The notes under the pieces are model-generated. The model did not search any database. It was not told the DNA's origin and saw only the letters and a program-made list of their open reading frames with translations. A program made the translations under genes and the position numbers. Shown here one piece after another: positions 26,860 to 34,703 of a DNA stretch of 64,000 bases (positions are counted from its first letter, which is position 1; every line of letters starts with the position of its first letter). The DNA comes from Paractinoplanes aksuensis (GTDB taxonomy: Bacteria; Actinomycetota; Actinomycetes; Mycobacteriales; Micromonosporaceae): the NCBI RefSeq assembly GCF_024137025.1, contig NZ_JAMYJR010000056.1, forward strand, positions 18,454 through 82,453. The letters run 5' to 3'.

Positions 26860-27788
26860 TTCACTACCTCCGCGCTGGAACGTCCGGTCAGGGCCAGGAA
26901 AACGTCGTCGAGGTCCGGTGTGTGCACCGAGAAGTCCTCGGGGTGGATCGTGTTGTCGTGCAACAGGTTGAGCAGCACCCGCACCGACTCGGTGCCGCCG
27001 TCGCCGGGCACCCGCAGGGTCAGCGTCTCGTCGTCCCGGGTGGAATCCGGGAACAGCCCGGCCGCCCGGTCCAGGTCGGCCGGCCCCGCGAACCGCAGCC
27101 GCACGTGGCCACCGGGAACTTGCCGCTTCAGCTCGTCCGGCGTGCCCTGGGCCACGATGCGCCCCTGGTCGAGCACGGCGATGCGGTCGGCCAGTTGGTC
27201 GGCCTCCTCGAGGTACTGCGTGGTGAGGAAGATGGTGACCCCGTCGGCCAGCAGCTCCCGGATGATGTCCCACATCGTGCGGCGGCTGCGCGGGTCGAGC
27301 CCGGTCGTCGGCTCGTCCAGGAAGATGATGCGCGGGTCGCCGACCAGCGTCATGGCCAGGTCGAGCTTGCGCCGCATGCCCCCCGAGTAGCCGGCCACCA
27401 TCTTCGGCGCCGCCTCGACCAGGTCGAACCGCTCCAGCAGCCGGTCAATGACCGGTCCGGCGTCGGAGACCCGGTGCAGGTCGGCCATCAGCTGCAGGTT
27501 CTCGCGCCCGGTGAGCAACTCGTCGACGGCGGCGAACTGCCCGGTGACCCCGATCGCGCTGCGCACCGCCTGGGTCTCGGCGTCGACGTCGTGCCCGGCC
27601 ACCCGCGCCGAGCCGCCGTCCGCCTTCATCAGGGTTGACAGCACGTTCACGGTCGTCGTCTTGCCGGCCCCGTTCGGCCCCAGCAGCGAGAAGACCGTGC
27701 CCGACGCCACCACCAAATCGATGCCGTCGAGGACCACCTTGTCCCCGAAGGCCTTACGCAGCCCCGAAACCTCAATCGCTGAACTCAT
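26856..27788 (-). CDS. daunorubicin-resistance-type ABC ATPase, DrrA-like
   Basis: A 310-residue ATPase with Walker A GPNGAGKTT, signature YSGGMRRKLDLA, Walker B IIFLDEPTTGLDP, the H-loop variant TTQYLEEADQ (glutamine in place of the usual histidine, a DrrA-group trait) and a C-terminal domain ending LDDVFLALTGR. I chose the ATG at 27788 (MSSAIEV) over an upstream GTG at 27821, because that GTG falls inside the repeated operator-like region. There is no clear ribosome site, so a short or leaderless mRNA is possible. It is coupled to the permease by ATGA. Confidence 0.92.
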   Translation of the reverse strand: MSSAIEVSGLRKAFGDKVVLDGIDLVVASGTVFSLLGPNGAGKTTTVNVLSTLMKADGGSARVAGHDVDAETQAVRSAIGVTGQFAAVDELLTGRENLQLMADLHRVSDAGPVIDRLLERFDLVEAAPKMVAGYSGGMRRKLDLAMTLVGDPRIIFLDEPTTGLDPRSRRTMWDIIRELLADGVTIFLTTQYLEEADQLADRIAVLDQGRIVAQGTPDELKRQVPGGHVRLRFAGPADLDRAAGLFPDSTRDDETLTLRVPGDGGTESVRVLLNLLHDNTIHPEDFSVHTPDLDDVFLALTGRSSAEVVK

Positions 27789-27811
27789 GCCCCATACGAT
27801 CGGGCCGACCC

Positions 27812-27852
27812 CTGTCACCACCCTGACACGCCTCTGACACGCCCCCTGTCAC
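27812..27852 (-). promoter_or_regulatory. candidate SARP-binding heptamer array upstream of the DrrAB-like exporter
   Basis: Read on the minus strand, GTGTCAG or GTGACAG occurs four times. On the plus strand these are CTGTCAC at 27812-27818, CTGACAC at 27823-27829 and 27834-27840, and CTGTCAC at 27846-27852. The first three are exactly 11 bp apart and the fourth 12 bp. A weaker fifth, GTGTCAC, is at 27863-27869. One-turn spacing of direct heptamers is the known SARP operator layout. The array fills the 77-bp gap before the ATPase start. Confidence 0.75.
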
Positions 27853-27865
27853 AGCACCGCCCGTG

Positions 27866-28420
27866 TCACCTGCCCACCGCCACCGCCCCGCCCAGCCCGA
27901 CGCGCACCGAGCCGACCCCCACCGTCGCGCAACCTGGCCGAGGTTCGGGAGCGGGGGATGACCCACGCAGGGACCAAGCCTGATCGCAAGGACCGCCGTC
28001 CGGCTGGGCGTCGGGGACGTGTACCTCGAGGTAGTCGTGGCCGTCCTCGGGCGGGCTCGTCTGGTAGAGCTCGTAACACCAGCAATCGTGATCGCCGAGG
28101 TGGAAGGAATGCACCTCGAACGTCCGATCCTCGAAGCTCCAGGTGTCGAGGGTGAGAGCGAGGTCTCCGGTTACCGCCGGCGTCTCGGCGTTGGAGCGGA
28201 TGTCGCCGGTCTCCTCGACCAACTCGATGAAGCGGGTCAGCTCGGGCCACGACAACGACGACCCGTCAGCGACCGCCACCCGGGCGCGGCTCGCGTCCAC
28301 GGGCGTGAACGGGCCGTCGCCGGGGGTGGCGTCCGGAATGATCACGGTGAGGCCGGGGCCTTCGTAGTGCCATGCCTGTCCCGGCACCGAATACATGGAG
28401 ACGAACTGCGGATCGGACAC
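27866..28420 (-). CDS. hypothetical protein
   Basis: A 184-residue soluble protein. The first 140 residues look like a folded beta-rich domain (YSVPGQAWHYEGPGLTVIIP, FEVHSFHLGDHDCWCYEL); the tail from about 142 is low-complexity Gly/Pro/Val and may be non-native. The GTG at 28420 lies 12 nt after the MFS gene stop, suggesting an operon; an ATG at 28396 is an alternative start. I recognise no family. Confidence 0.55.
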   Translation of the reverse strand: MSDPQFVSMYSVPGQAWHYEGPGLTVIIPDATPGDGPFTPVDASRARVAVADGSSLSWPELTRFIELVEETGDIRSNAETPAVTGDLALTLDTWSFEDRTFEVHSFHLGDHDCWCYELYQTSPPEDGHDYLEVHVPDAQPDGGPCDQAWSLRGSSPAPEPRPGCATVGVGSVRVGLGGAVAVGR

Positions 28421-28432
28421 CCGGGCAGGATC

Positions 28433-29647
28433 TCAGGACGGCTCGGGGGCACGCCACGGCAATAGTGCGATGCCGGTCAGCAGGATCGCGGCCAGGACGG
28501 TGATGGCGGTGCGGGCCGACGTCAGCGCGGCCAAGGCGCCGGCGGCGGCGATGCACAGCGGCTGGACGACCTTGTTGGTGATGGACCAAGCCATGACGAC
28601 GCGGGACATGTGAGTGTCGTCGGTGGCGTTCATGCGGTAGGTGGCGAACGTCGGGCTGAACATGCCGGCGAACAGCACCATCAGGAACTCGGCCGCGGTG
28701 ACCAGGGCGAACCCCGTTACCGAAGCCGCCGGGGCCAGCGGGATCAGGCCGAGCCACAGGTTGCGCCCGACCCCGCCCAGCAGCAGCAACCGGTGCTCGC
28801 CCAGGCGCCGGCGGATCGGGCCGGCCAGCAGCGACCCCAGCACGCCGGCCACCCCGGAGACCCCGCTGATCAGGCCGTACTGCCAGGCCGGCAGCCCCAG
28901 GTCGCGCAGCACGAACACGGCCAGCAGCGGCACGAGGGCCATGATGCAGCCGCCGAAGATCATCGAGTTCCAGAACAGCAGGGCCAGGCCGCGGTGGGCG
29001 AAGATGTAGCGCCAGCCGCCGGTGATCTCGCGCAGCCAGTGATGCTGGGGCTCGCGGGTCGGCGGCGCCGGTTCCGAGTCGCGCAGGCCGCGCAGGGTCA
29101 GGGCCGACACCAGGAAGCTGATCGCGTCGAGCACCATCGTCGCGGTGGCGCCCAGCCACGAGATCAGCACGCCCCCGACGGGCGGGCCGGCCGCGTTGGC
29201 CGTCCACATCGTCGTCTCGAACTTGCCGTTGGCCTCGGCCCGGTGCGGGGCGGGCACGAGCGTACGCAATTGGGCTGTCCCGGCCGAGTCGAAGGCCAGC
29301 CGGGCCGCCATCTGCGCCACCGCCACCACGCACAACTGCCAGTAGCTGAGCAGCCCGGCCACGGCCGCCACCGGCACCGACACCACGGCCGCGAAACGCA
29401 CCAGGTCGGCCGCGACCATCACCGGCAGCTTGCGGTGGTGCTCGATCCACGGCCCGAGCGGCAGCGCCACCACCGCGCTGACCACCCCGGCCAGCACCGT
29501 CAGCAGCGACACCTGGAAGTCGGCCACCCCCAGCACCAGCACGGCGACGATCGGCAGCGCCGAATACCCCAGGGCGCTGCCGAACTCACTCGTCGCGTAG
29601 GCCGCCCACCGGCGCCGGAAATCCGCCCGCCAACCAGCCGCCGCCAC
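28433..29647 (-). CDS. MFS transporter, EntS/MFS_3-like exporter
   Basis: A 404-residue transporter with about 12 hydrophobic segments. The N-terminus RWAAYATSEFGSALGYSALP and the following loop LGPWIEHHRKLPVM fit the MFS_3 (enterobactin/macrolide exporter) group, with proton-driven efflux as the family role. The GTG at 29647 begins VAAAGWRADF. It starts 17 nt after the M15 peptidase stop and ends 12 nt before the unknown gene at 28420. Substrate unknown. Confidence 0.85.
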   Translation of the reverse strand: MAAAGWRADFRRRWAAYATSEFGSALGYSALPIVAVLVLGVADFQVSLLTVLAGVVSAVVALPLGPWIEHHRKLPVMVAADLVRFAAVVSVPVAAVAGLLSYWQLCVVAVAQMAARLAFDSAGTAQLRTLVPAPHRAEANGKFETTMWTANAAGPPVGGVLISWLGATATMVLDAISFLVSALTLRGLRDSEPAPPTREPQHHWLREITGGWRYIFAHRGLALLFWNSMIFGGCIMALVPLLAVFVLRDLGLPAWQYGLISGVSGVAGVLGSLLAGPIRRRLGEHRLLLLGGVGRNLWLGLIPLAPAASVTGFALVTAAEFLMVLFAGMFSPTFATYRMNATDDTHMSRVVMAWSITNKVVQPLCIAAAGALAALTSARTAITVLAAILLTGIALLPWRAPEPS

Positions 29648-29664
29648 GCGGGCAGGCTACCGGG

Positions 29665-30753
29665 TCAGCCGCCCGTGATCGACCAGTGCCACGGCTCGGA
29701 GGGCAGGTTCACGAAGCCGTACGCCTTGGCGTGCAGCACCAGCCACTTGTAGGCCGGGCTGGACCGGGTCAGGGTCTTGCCGCCCGACGTGATGTCGACG
29801 GCCATCCCGAGCTCGTGCAGCGACCGCCCCGGCACCGCCGTGGGAACCCGGCAGGACGAGCTCGGCGCGGTCCACACGTCCGGGCAGCCGTTGATCTTCC
29901 GCAGTTCGATCTGGCGTTCCTTGGTGCGGAAACCGCCGCCCGAGATGGCGATGCCGTTGGCCCGGGCGTCGTCGACCATGCGCTTGAAGGCGTACGCGAC
30001 GCTCTTGTGCACGGTCGTGCCGTAGACCGTCATCGTGTCGGCCACGACGAACCCGGGCCGCGTCTGGTTGACGACGTCCTTGCTCATGGTGGCGGCCTTG
30101 GTCGCGTAGTCGCCCGCGGTGGGCAGGGTGGCGATGCGGTTCTGGGTGACGGCCAGCGCGGCCGCCAGCGCCTCCCGGGCGGTGGTGGCGGCGGTGAGCG
30201 TGCCGGCGGCCGTACGGGCCGTGGCCTGGGCGGTCACCAGCGTCGTGGCCGCCGTCTGGGTCTGCGTCCTGCGCACGGCCAGGGCCCGGCCCGCGGCGGC
30301 GACCGCGTTCTTGGCCTTGGTCACCGCGGCCTTGCTCACCGGGCGCTTCTTCTGGGCCTTGGTCAGGTTCTGCTGGGCGGTGGCCAGACCGGTCTGAGCG
30401 CCGGCCTGCCGCGCCCGGGCCGCCGTGAGGCCGGTGCCGGCGCTGGTCACCTGGTTCTGGGCAGCGGTCAGGGCCGTGGTCGCCGCGGCCACCTCGCGGT
30501 TGCGAGTCACGGCCGCGGTCTGCTGCATCGTCAGGTTCGAGCGCAGGGTAGCCAGGGTCTGCTGGCGGGTCAGGCTGCGATACATCAGCGACCCCCACTC
30601 CTGGGCCACCGCGGGCGGCGCGGCCTGGACCGGGACCGGGTTGGCGCCGACCGCCAGCCCGACGGCGAGCGCCGCGAAGATCGGAGCGGTGATGGCCCGG
30701 CGGGCTCGGGCGCGAATCCGCGGATTCGGTCGGAGTTCCTGTCGTGTCGTCAC
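29665..30753 (-). CDS. M15-family D-alanyl-D-alanine carboxypeptidase-like protein, secreted
   Basis: A 362-residue exported protein. A signal peptide with a basic N-region ends near residue 45 (VPVQAAPPA). Residues about 60-220 form a long Ala/Thr/Gln-rich coiled coil. The C-terminal domain has zinc-peptidase motifs: GGGFRTKERQIEL, SLHELGMAVDI (zinc His and Asp) and EPWHWS (catalytic/zinc segment). It would trim peptidoglycan stem peptides at the surface, held away from the membrane by the coiled coil. The GTG at 30753 has no strong ribosome site. Confidence 0.87.
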   Translation of the reverse strand: MTTRQELRPNPRIRARARRAITAPIFAALAVGLAVGANPVPVQAAPPAVAQEWGSLMYRSLTRQQTLATLRSNLTMQQTAAVTRNREVAAATTALTAAQNQVTSAGTGLTAARARQAGAQTGLATAQQNLTKAQKKRPVSKAAVTKAKNAVAAAGRALAVRRTQTQTAATTLVTAQATARTAAGTLTAATTAREALAAALAVTQNRIATLPTAGDYATKAATMSKDVVNQTRPGFVVADTMTVYGTTVHKSVAYAFKRMVDDARANGIAISGGGFRTKERQIELRKINGCPDVWTAPSSSCRVPTAVPGRSLHELGMAVDITSGGKTLTRSSPAYKWLVLHAKAYGFVNLPSEPWHWSITGG

Positions 30754-30803
30754 CCGGAAGAGACTCCGGCCCCTCGGGTGCCCCTTCCGGTGCCGCCGGG
30801 TTG

Positions 30804-31337
30804 CTAAACCAGTGCGCGGGCCGCGGCCGCAGCTCGGTCGGCCACGTCGTCGACGGTGTCTTTACTGAAGAAGTGCTGCTGGATCAGGGAGGCGTAGCCG
30901 TGGGCGACGGCCAGGGTGGCCTCGAGCAGGCGCACGTCGTGGCCGGTGAGGTCGAGCATCGTGGTCATCAGGGCCCGGGTCTGCTCGCGGCGCGCGTCGT
31001 CGGGCAGCGCGTACAGCTCGGTGGCGAAGATGACATGGATGCCGGCGCCGGTGCGAACCACATATCTCACGTACGCCCCGGCCGCCGCGGCCAGGCCGTC
31101 GTCCGGGTTCGCGGCGACGGCCGTGAGCATGGCCTCGCGCAGGTCACTCGCAGCGGCCGCCGAGACGGCGCTGAGCAGGTGGTCGCGGTCGGGAAAGTGC
31201 CGGTACGGCGCGGCCGAGCTCACCCCCAGGCGGCGGGCGACGGCGGCGACCGAGAACTTCGACAGCCCGCACTCGGCGAGCAGCTCGAAACTCGTCCGGA
31301 TCAGCGCGGCCCGCAGATCACCGTGGTGGTAGCCCAT
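30804..31337 (-). CDS. TetR-family regulator
   Basis: A 177-residue repressor-type protein. The N-terminal HTH spans about 5-50 (LRAALIRTSFELLAECGLSK, VARRLGVSSAAPYRHF); a C-terminal WHG-like ligand domain follows. The ATG at 31337 is preceded by GGAGGGGAGGGAC, a strong site, so the longer upstream reading is rejected. It is divergent from the methionyl-tRNA synthetase gene, with 239 bp between. A CGATAATCG palindrome at 31380-31388 is a possible operator half. Confidence 0.88.
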   Translation of the reverse strand: MGYHHGDLRAALIRTSFELLAECGLSKFSVAAVARRLGVSSAAPYRHFPDRDHLLSAVSAAAASDLREAMLTAVAANPDDGLAAAAGAYVRYVVRTGAGIHVIFATELYALPDDARREQTRALMTTMLDLTGHDVRLLEATLAVAHGYASLIQQHFFSKDTVDDVADRAAAAARALV

Positions 31338-31453
31338 GTCCCTCCCCTCCGCTCGAAGTAGCAAGGTTAGCCGTCGCATCGATAATCGTTTGCCGGCCTT
31401 CGCGCGCGCTGCCACCCTCGGTTTCATGCAGCCCAGCCGACTCCGCATGATGC

Positions 31454-31528
31454 GCCCCGCTCCGGGGCTGTTCGGCGTGCGCTAGCACGAATCTCGACGA
31501 CCAGGTCCCCGCCGCGCGAGGGCCTGGT
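31454..31528 (+). promoter_or_regulatory. two tandem hairpins in the leader of the methionyl-tRNA synthetase gene
   Basis: Hairpin 1 pairs GCCCCG (31454-31459) with CGGGGC (31463-31468). Hairpin 2 pairs ACCAGGTCC (31500-31508) with GGGCCTGGT (31520-31528, one T-G wobble) and is followed by TTCTC. Both lie upstream of the start at 31577 in the divergent gap. The second looks attenuator-like, but the U-run is weak. No T-box consensus was seen. Confidence 0.45.
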
Positions 31529-31576
31529 TTCTCATCCGCCACCGGCCTTGCTGCGCGGCCGGGCGGAGGAGGAACC

Positions 31577-33013
31577 ATGTCGTTCTATGTCACAACCGCC
31601 ATTCCGTACGTCAATGCTGCCCCACACCTGGGCCACGCGCTCGAGTTGGTGCAGGCCGACGTGCTGGCCCGGCACCGCCGACAGCGCGGTCAGCGGGTGC
31701 GTTTCCTGACCGGCACCGACGACAACGCCCTCAAGAACGTCAGCGCGGCCCGCGCCGCCGGCGTCGACACCGCGACTTTCGTGGCCGCCAATGCCGCCCG
31801 TTTCGCCGCGCTGCGCGAGCCCCTGGCGTTGTCGTTCGACGACTTCATCGCGACCAGCACCGACCCGCGCCACGCGGCCGGGGTGCGACGACTGTGGCAC
31901 CGGAGCGCCGAGGCCGGCGACTTCTATCGCCACAGCTACACCGGGCTCTACTGCACCGGTTGCGAACAGTTCTATACCCCGGCCGAACTGCCCGGCGGGC
32001 TCTGCCCGGAGCACGGGCAGGAGCCGGACACCGTACGGGAAAGCAACTGGTTCTTCCGCCTCTCGCGCTACCAACAGAGGGTGCTCGAAGTGCTCGAATC
32101 CGGTCAGGTGCGGATCGCGCCGGCGGCCCGCCGCAACGAGGTCCTCGCGTTCGTGCGGGCCGGGCTGGCCGACATCAGCGTCTCCCGCCCGGCCGCGCGG
32201 GCCGGCGGCTGGGGCATCGAGGTGCCCGGCGACCCGGATCAGGTCGTCTACGTATGGTGGGACGCCCTGGCCAACTACGTGACCGCCCTGGGTTACGGCA
32301 CGGGCGATCCGGCGTACGAGAAATGGTGGCCGGGCGCCGCGGAACGGGTGCACGTGATCGGCAAGGGCATCGTGCGGTTCCACGCCGTGCACTGGCTGGC
32401 CCTGCTGCTGTCAGCCGGGCAGCCGCTGCCGACGACCATTTTCGTGCACGACTACCTCACCGCCGAGGGCGTCAAGTTGTCGAAGAGCCTCGGCAACACC
32501 GTCGACCCCACCGCGCTGGTCGAGCGCCACGGCCCCGACGCGCTGCGGTGGTGGCTGCTGCGCGAGGTCCCACCGGTGGGCGACACGGACTTCACCGTCG
32601 AGCGACTGGTGCACTGCGCCAACCGCGACCTCGCGCACGCGCTGGGTAACCTGGTCCACCGCACCCTGGCCCTGGTCCACAAGCGCAGCGCCGGGCAGGT
32701 CGCGGCCCCGCCGAGCGACGAGCCGGCCGGCGATCTGCCGGCCCGCATCGATCGCGCTCTGGGCGACTTCGACTTCCGCGCGGCGACCGGTGCGATCATC
32801 GACGTCGTCGATCGGGCCAACCGGTACGTCGAGGCCGAGCAGCCCTGGCGACTGACCCGGGACTCCGGCCTGGACGAGGTTCTGGCCACCCTCGTACACA
32901 CCTGCGGGGTCCTGGCCGACGAGCTCGAGCCCTTCATTCCCAGCGGCGCGCGCCGCCTCCGGGAACAGCTCGGCGGCGGTCCGACCGGTCCCGTCTTCCC
33001 CCGCTGGGACTGA
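31577..33013 (+). CDS. methionyl-tRNA synthetase, short type (probable second copy)
   Basis: A 478-residue class I synthetase that charges tRNA-Met. The HIGH-type motif is PHLGH (residues 16-20), a zinc knuckle is CTGCEQFY...CPEHG, and KMSKS reads KLSKS (300-304). The anticodon-binding helical domain follows, and there is no C-terminal tRNA-binding extension. GAGGAGGAACC precedes the ATG. A lone gene between a TetR regulator and an oxidoreductase, rather than a housekeeping context, suggests an accessory copy, such as one giving resistance or stress tolerance. Whether another metG exists cannot be seen here. Confidence 0.88.
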   Translation: MSFYVTTAIPYVNAAPHLGHALELVQADVLARHRRQRGQRVRFLTGTDDNALKNVSAARAAGVDTATFVAANAARFAALREPLALSFDDFIATSTDPRHAAGVRRLWHRSAEAGDFYRHSYTGLYCTGCEQFYTPAELPGGLCPEHGQEPDTVRESNWFFRLSRYQQRVLEVLESGQVRIAPAARRNEVLAFVRAGLADISVSRPAARAGGWGIEVPGDPDQVVYVWWDALANYVTALGYGTGDPAYEKWWPGAAERVHVIGKGIVRFHAVHWLALLLSAGQPLPTTIFVHDYLTAEGVKLSKSLGNTVDPTALVERHGPDALRWWLLREVPPVGDTDFTVERLVHCANRDLAHALGNLVHRTLALVHKRSAGQVAAPPSDEPAGDLPARIDRALGDFDFRAATGAIIDVVDRANRYVEAEQPWRLTRDSGLDEVLATLVHTCGVLADELEPFIPSGARRLREQLGGGPTGPVFPRWD

Positions 33014-33063
33014 TGTGAGTAGGCTCTTACATTGGTTGCAGATCTTCCACGACAGGGGCAACA

Positions 33064-34002
33064 GTGACGATCCGGCTCGGCTATCAGATCCCGAACTTCA
33101 CCTATCCCGGCGTCCCGAACGAGAACCTGTTCGAGACCGTGGCCGCCCAGGCCCGCGAGGCCGAGGCGTCCGGCTTCGACACCGTGCTGGTGATGGACCA
33201 CTTCTATCAACTGCCCGGCATCGGCGACCCGTCCGACAACATGCTCGAGGCCTATACGACGCTCGGCGCGCTCGCCTCGGCCACGTCGACCGTGCAGTTG
33301 TCGACCTTGGTCACCGGAAACACGTACCGGAACCCGGCCCTGCTCGCCAAGACCGTGACCACGCTCGACGTCGTGTCGAAGGGCCGCGCCGTGCTGGGCC
33401 TCGGGGCCGGCTGGTTCGAGCGCGAGCACCACGACATGGGCTTCGAGTTCGGCACGTTCGGGCAGCGCTTCGAACGGCTCGAGGAGGCGCTCACGATCAT
33501 CACGCCGATGCTGCGCGGCCAGGAGGGCACCCTCGACGGCCAGTGGTATCAGGCCCGCAATGCCATGAACAATCCCCGCGTACGCGACACCGTACCGATC
33601 ATGCTGGGCGGCTCGGGCGAGCAGAAGACGTTCCGGCTGGCCGCCCGCTTCGCCGACCACATGAACATCATCTGCGACCTGGACGTGCTGCCCCACAAGA
33701 TCTCGGTGCTGCGGCAGCGCTGCGAAGAGATCGGCCGCGACCCGGAGACCCTGGCCACCAGCTTCCTGATCATGGGCATGGTCGGCGAGACCGAGCAGGA
33801 GGCCAAGGAACTCGGCGAGACCATCCCCGACGACCGCCGCAACCGCGCCTTCCTCGGCACCCCCGACCAGGTCGCCGAACAGATCAAGGAACGCGTCCTC
33901 GACGCCGGCGTCGGCGGCGTCTGCATCAACCTGATCCGCAACGGCCACCGCCCCGGCGTGGTCGCCGCGGTCGGCGCCGCCCTCAAGCCCCTCGTGGCAT
34001 AG
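33064..34002 (+). CDS. LLM-class F420-dependent oxidoreductase
   Basis: A 312-residue luciferase-like TIM-barrel enzyme. It begins TIRLGYQIPNFTYPG and has FDTVLVMDHFYQLPG, LGLGAGWFEREHHDMGFEFG and IMLGGSGEQKTFRLAARFAD, all typical of F420-dependent actinobacterial members. It would transfer hydride from F420H2 to an unknown substrate. The GTG at 33064 has AGGGGC upstream. It lies 50 nt after the synthetase gene, so co-transcription is possible. Confidence 0.87.
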   Translation: MTIRLGYQIPNFTYPGVPNENLFETVAAQAREAEASGFDTVLVMDHFYQLPGIGDPSDNMLEAYTTLGALASATSTVQLSTLVTGNTYRNPALLAKTVTTLDVVSKGRAVLGLGAGWFEREHHDMGFEFGTFGQRFERLEEALTIITPMLRGQEGTLDGQWYQARNAMNNPRVRDTVPIMLGGSGEQKTFRLAARFADHMNIICDLDVLPHKISVLRQRCEEIGRDPETLATSFLIMGMVGETEQEAKELGETIPDDRRNRAFLGTPDQVAEQIKERVLDAGVGGVCINLIRNGHRPGVVAAVGAALKPLVA

Positions 34003-34024
34003 CCACCTCGGCGCCGGGCGTGAG

Positions 34025-34636
34025 TCAGCTGCGCGCCCGGCCCGGGACGGCCTTCAGGGCGAAGTCGACGGTGGTGTGCAGGCTGGCCCGCTCGACCCCG
34101 GCCGCGGCATGCACGGCGTTGCCCTCACTGACGGTCATCACATAGCGCGCAAGCCCCGCCGGGTCGGTCCCCGCCGGCAGGTCCCCCTCGTCCACCGCCC
34201 GGGCCAGGCGGTCGGCCAGGGCCTGCTCCCCCGCCCGCCGGCTGGTCGCCAGGAACTCCGCGATCCGCCCGTCGTCACTGCCCGACGCGATACCACCCTG
34301 GATCGACAAACACCCGGCGGGCCGATCGGGCCGGGTCAGCGCCTCGACGTTGGCCCGCAGAAAGTCCTCGATCACCGCGTACGCCGTGGGCTGCGCCAGC
34401 GCCGACCGGACGTACGCCATGTCAACCTCGGCGTACCGAGTCACCGCCAGCCGAAACAGCTCCTCCTTGTTCCCGTACGCCGCATACAGGCTCGGCCGAT
34501 TGATCCCCATGGCCGCCGTCAGATCGCCCAGTGACGCCCCTTCGTACCCGTGCCGCCAGAACACCACGATGGCCCGATCGAGCGCCGCCTCGGCATCGAA
34601 CCCCCGCGGCCGCCCCCGCTCCCGCACCTGCGCCAT
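34025..34636 (-). CDS. TetR-family regulator
   Basis: A 203-residue regulator with an N-terminal HTH (AIVVFWRHGYEGASLGDLTA, MGINRPSLYAAYGNKEELF) and a C-terminal domain with CLSIQGGIASG, as in the TetR_C_16/COMR-like group. The ATG at 34636 is preceded by GGGGAG at good spacing. The CTGTA-N9-TACAG repeat just upstream is a likely self-operator. It converges with the oxidoreductase gene and precedes the peroxidase gene's 3' end. Confidence 0.86.
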   Translation of the reverse strand: MAQVRERGRPRGFDAEAALDRAIVVFWRHGYEGASLGDLTAAMGINRPSLYAAYGNKEELFRLAVTRYAEVDMAYVRSALAQPTAYAVIEDFLRANVEALTRPDRPAGCLSIQGGIASGSDDGRIAEFLATSRRAGEQALADRLARAVDEGDLPAGTDPAGLARYVMTVSEGNAVHAAAGVERASLHTTVDFALKAVPGRARS

Positions 34637-34666
34637 CCCGCATCTCCCCACCCCGGCGACCCTCAA

Positions 34667-34685
34667 CTGTAACCGATCAGTACAG
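34667..34685. promoter_or_regulatory. candidate TetR operator
   Basis: CTGTAACCGATCAGTACAG is an inverted repeat CTGTA-N9-TACAG, 31 bp upstream of the TetR ATG at 34636. Size and symmetry fit a TetR dimer site and suggest autoregulation. Confidence 0.6.
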
Positions 34686-34703
34686 AAAGGCGGCGGTGGA
34701 GCG

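Noticed and set aside
28019..28465. 148-codon plus-strand ORF opposite the unknown gene at 27866
   Set aside because: Codon-position G+C and operon spacing favour the minus-strand gene.
31338..31576. T-box riboswitch in the MetRS leader
   Set aside because: Hairpins exist, but the conserved T-box antiterminator sequence was not found.
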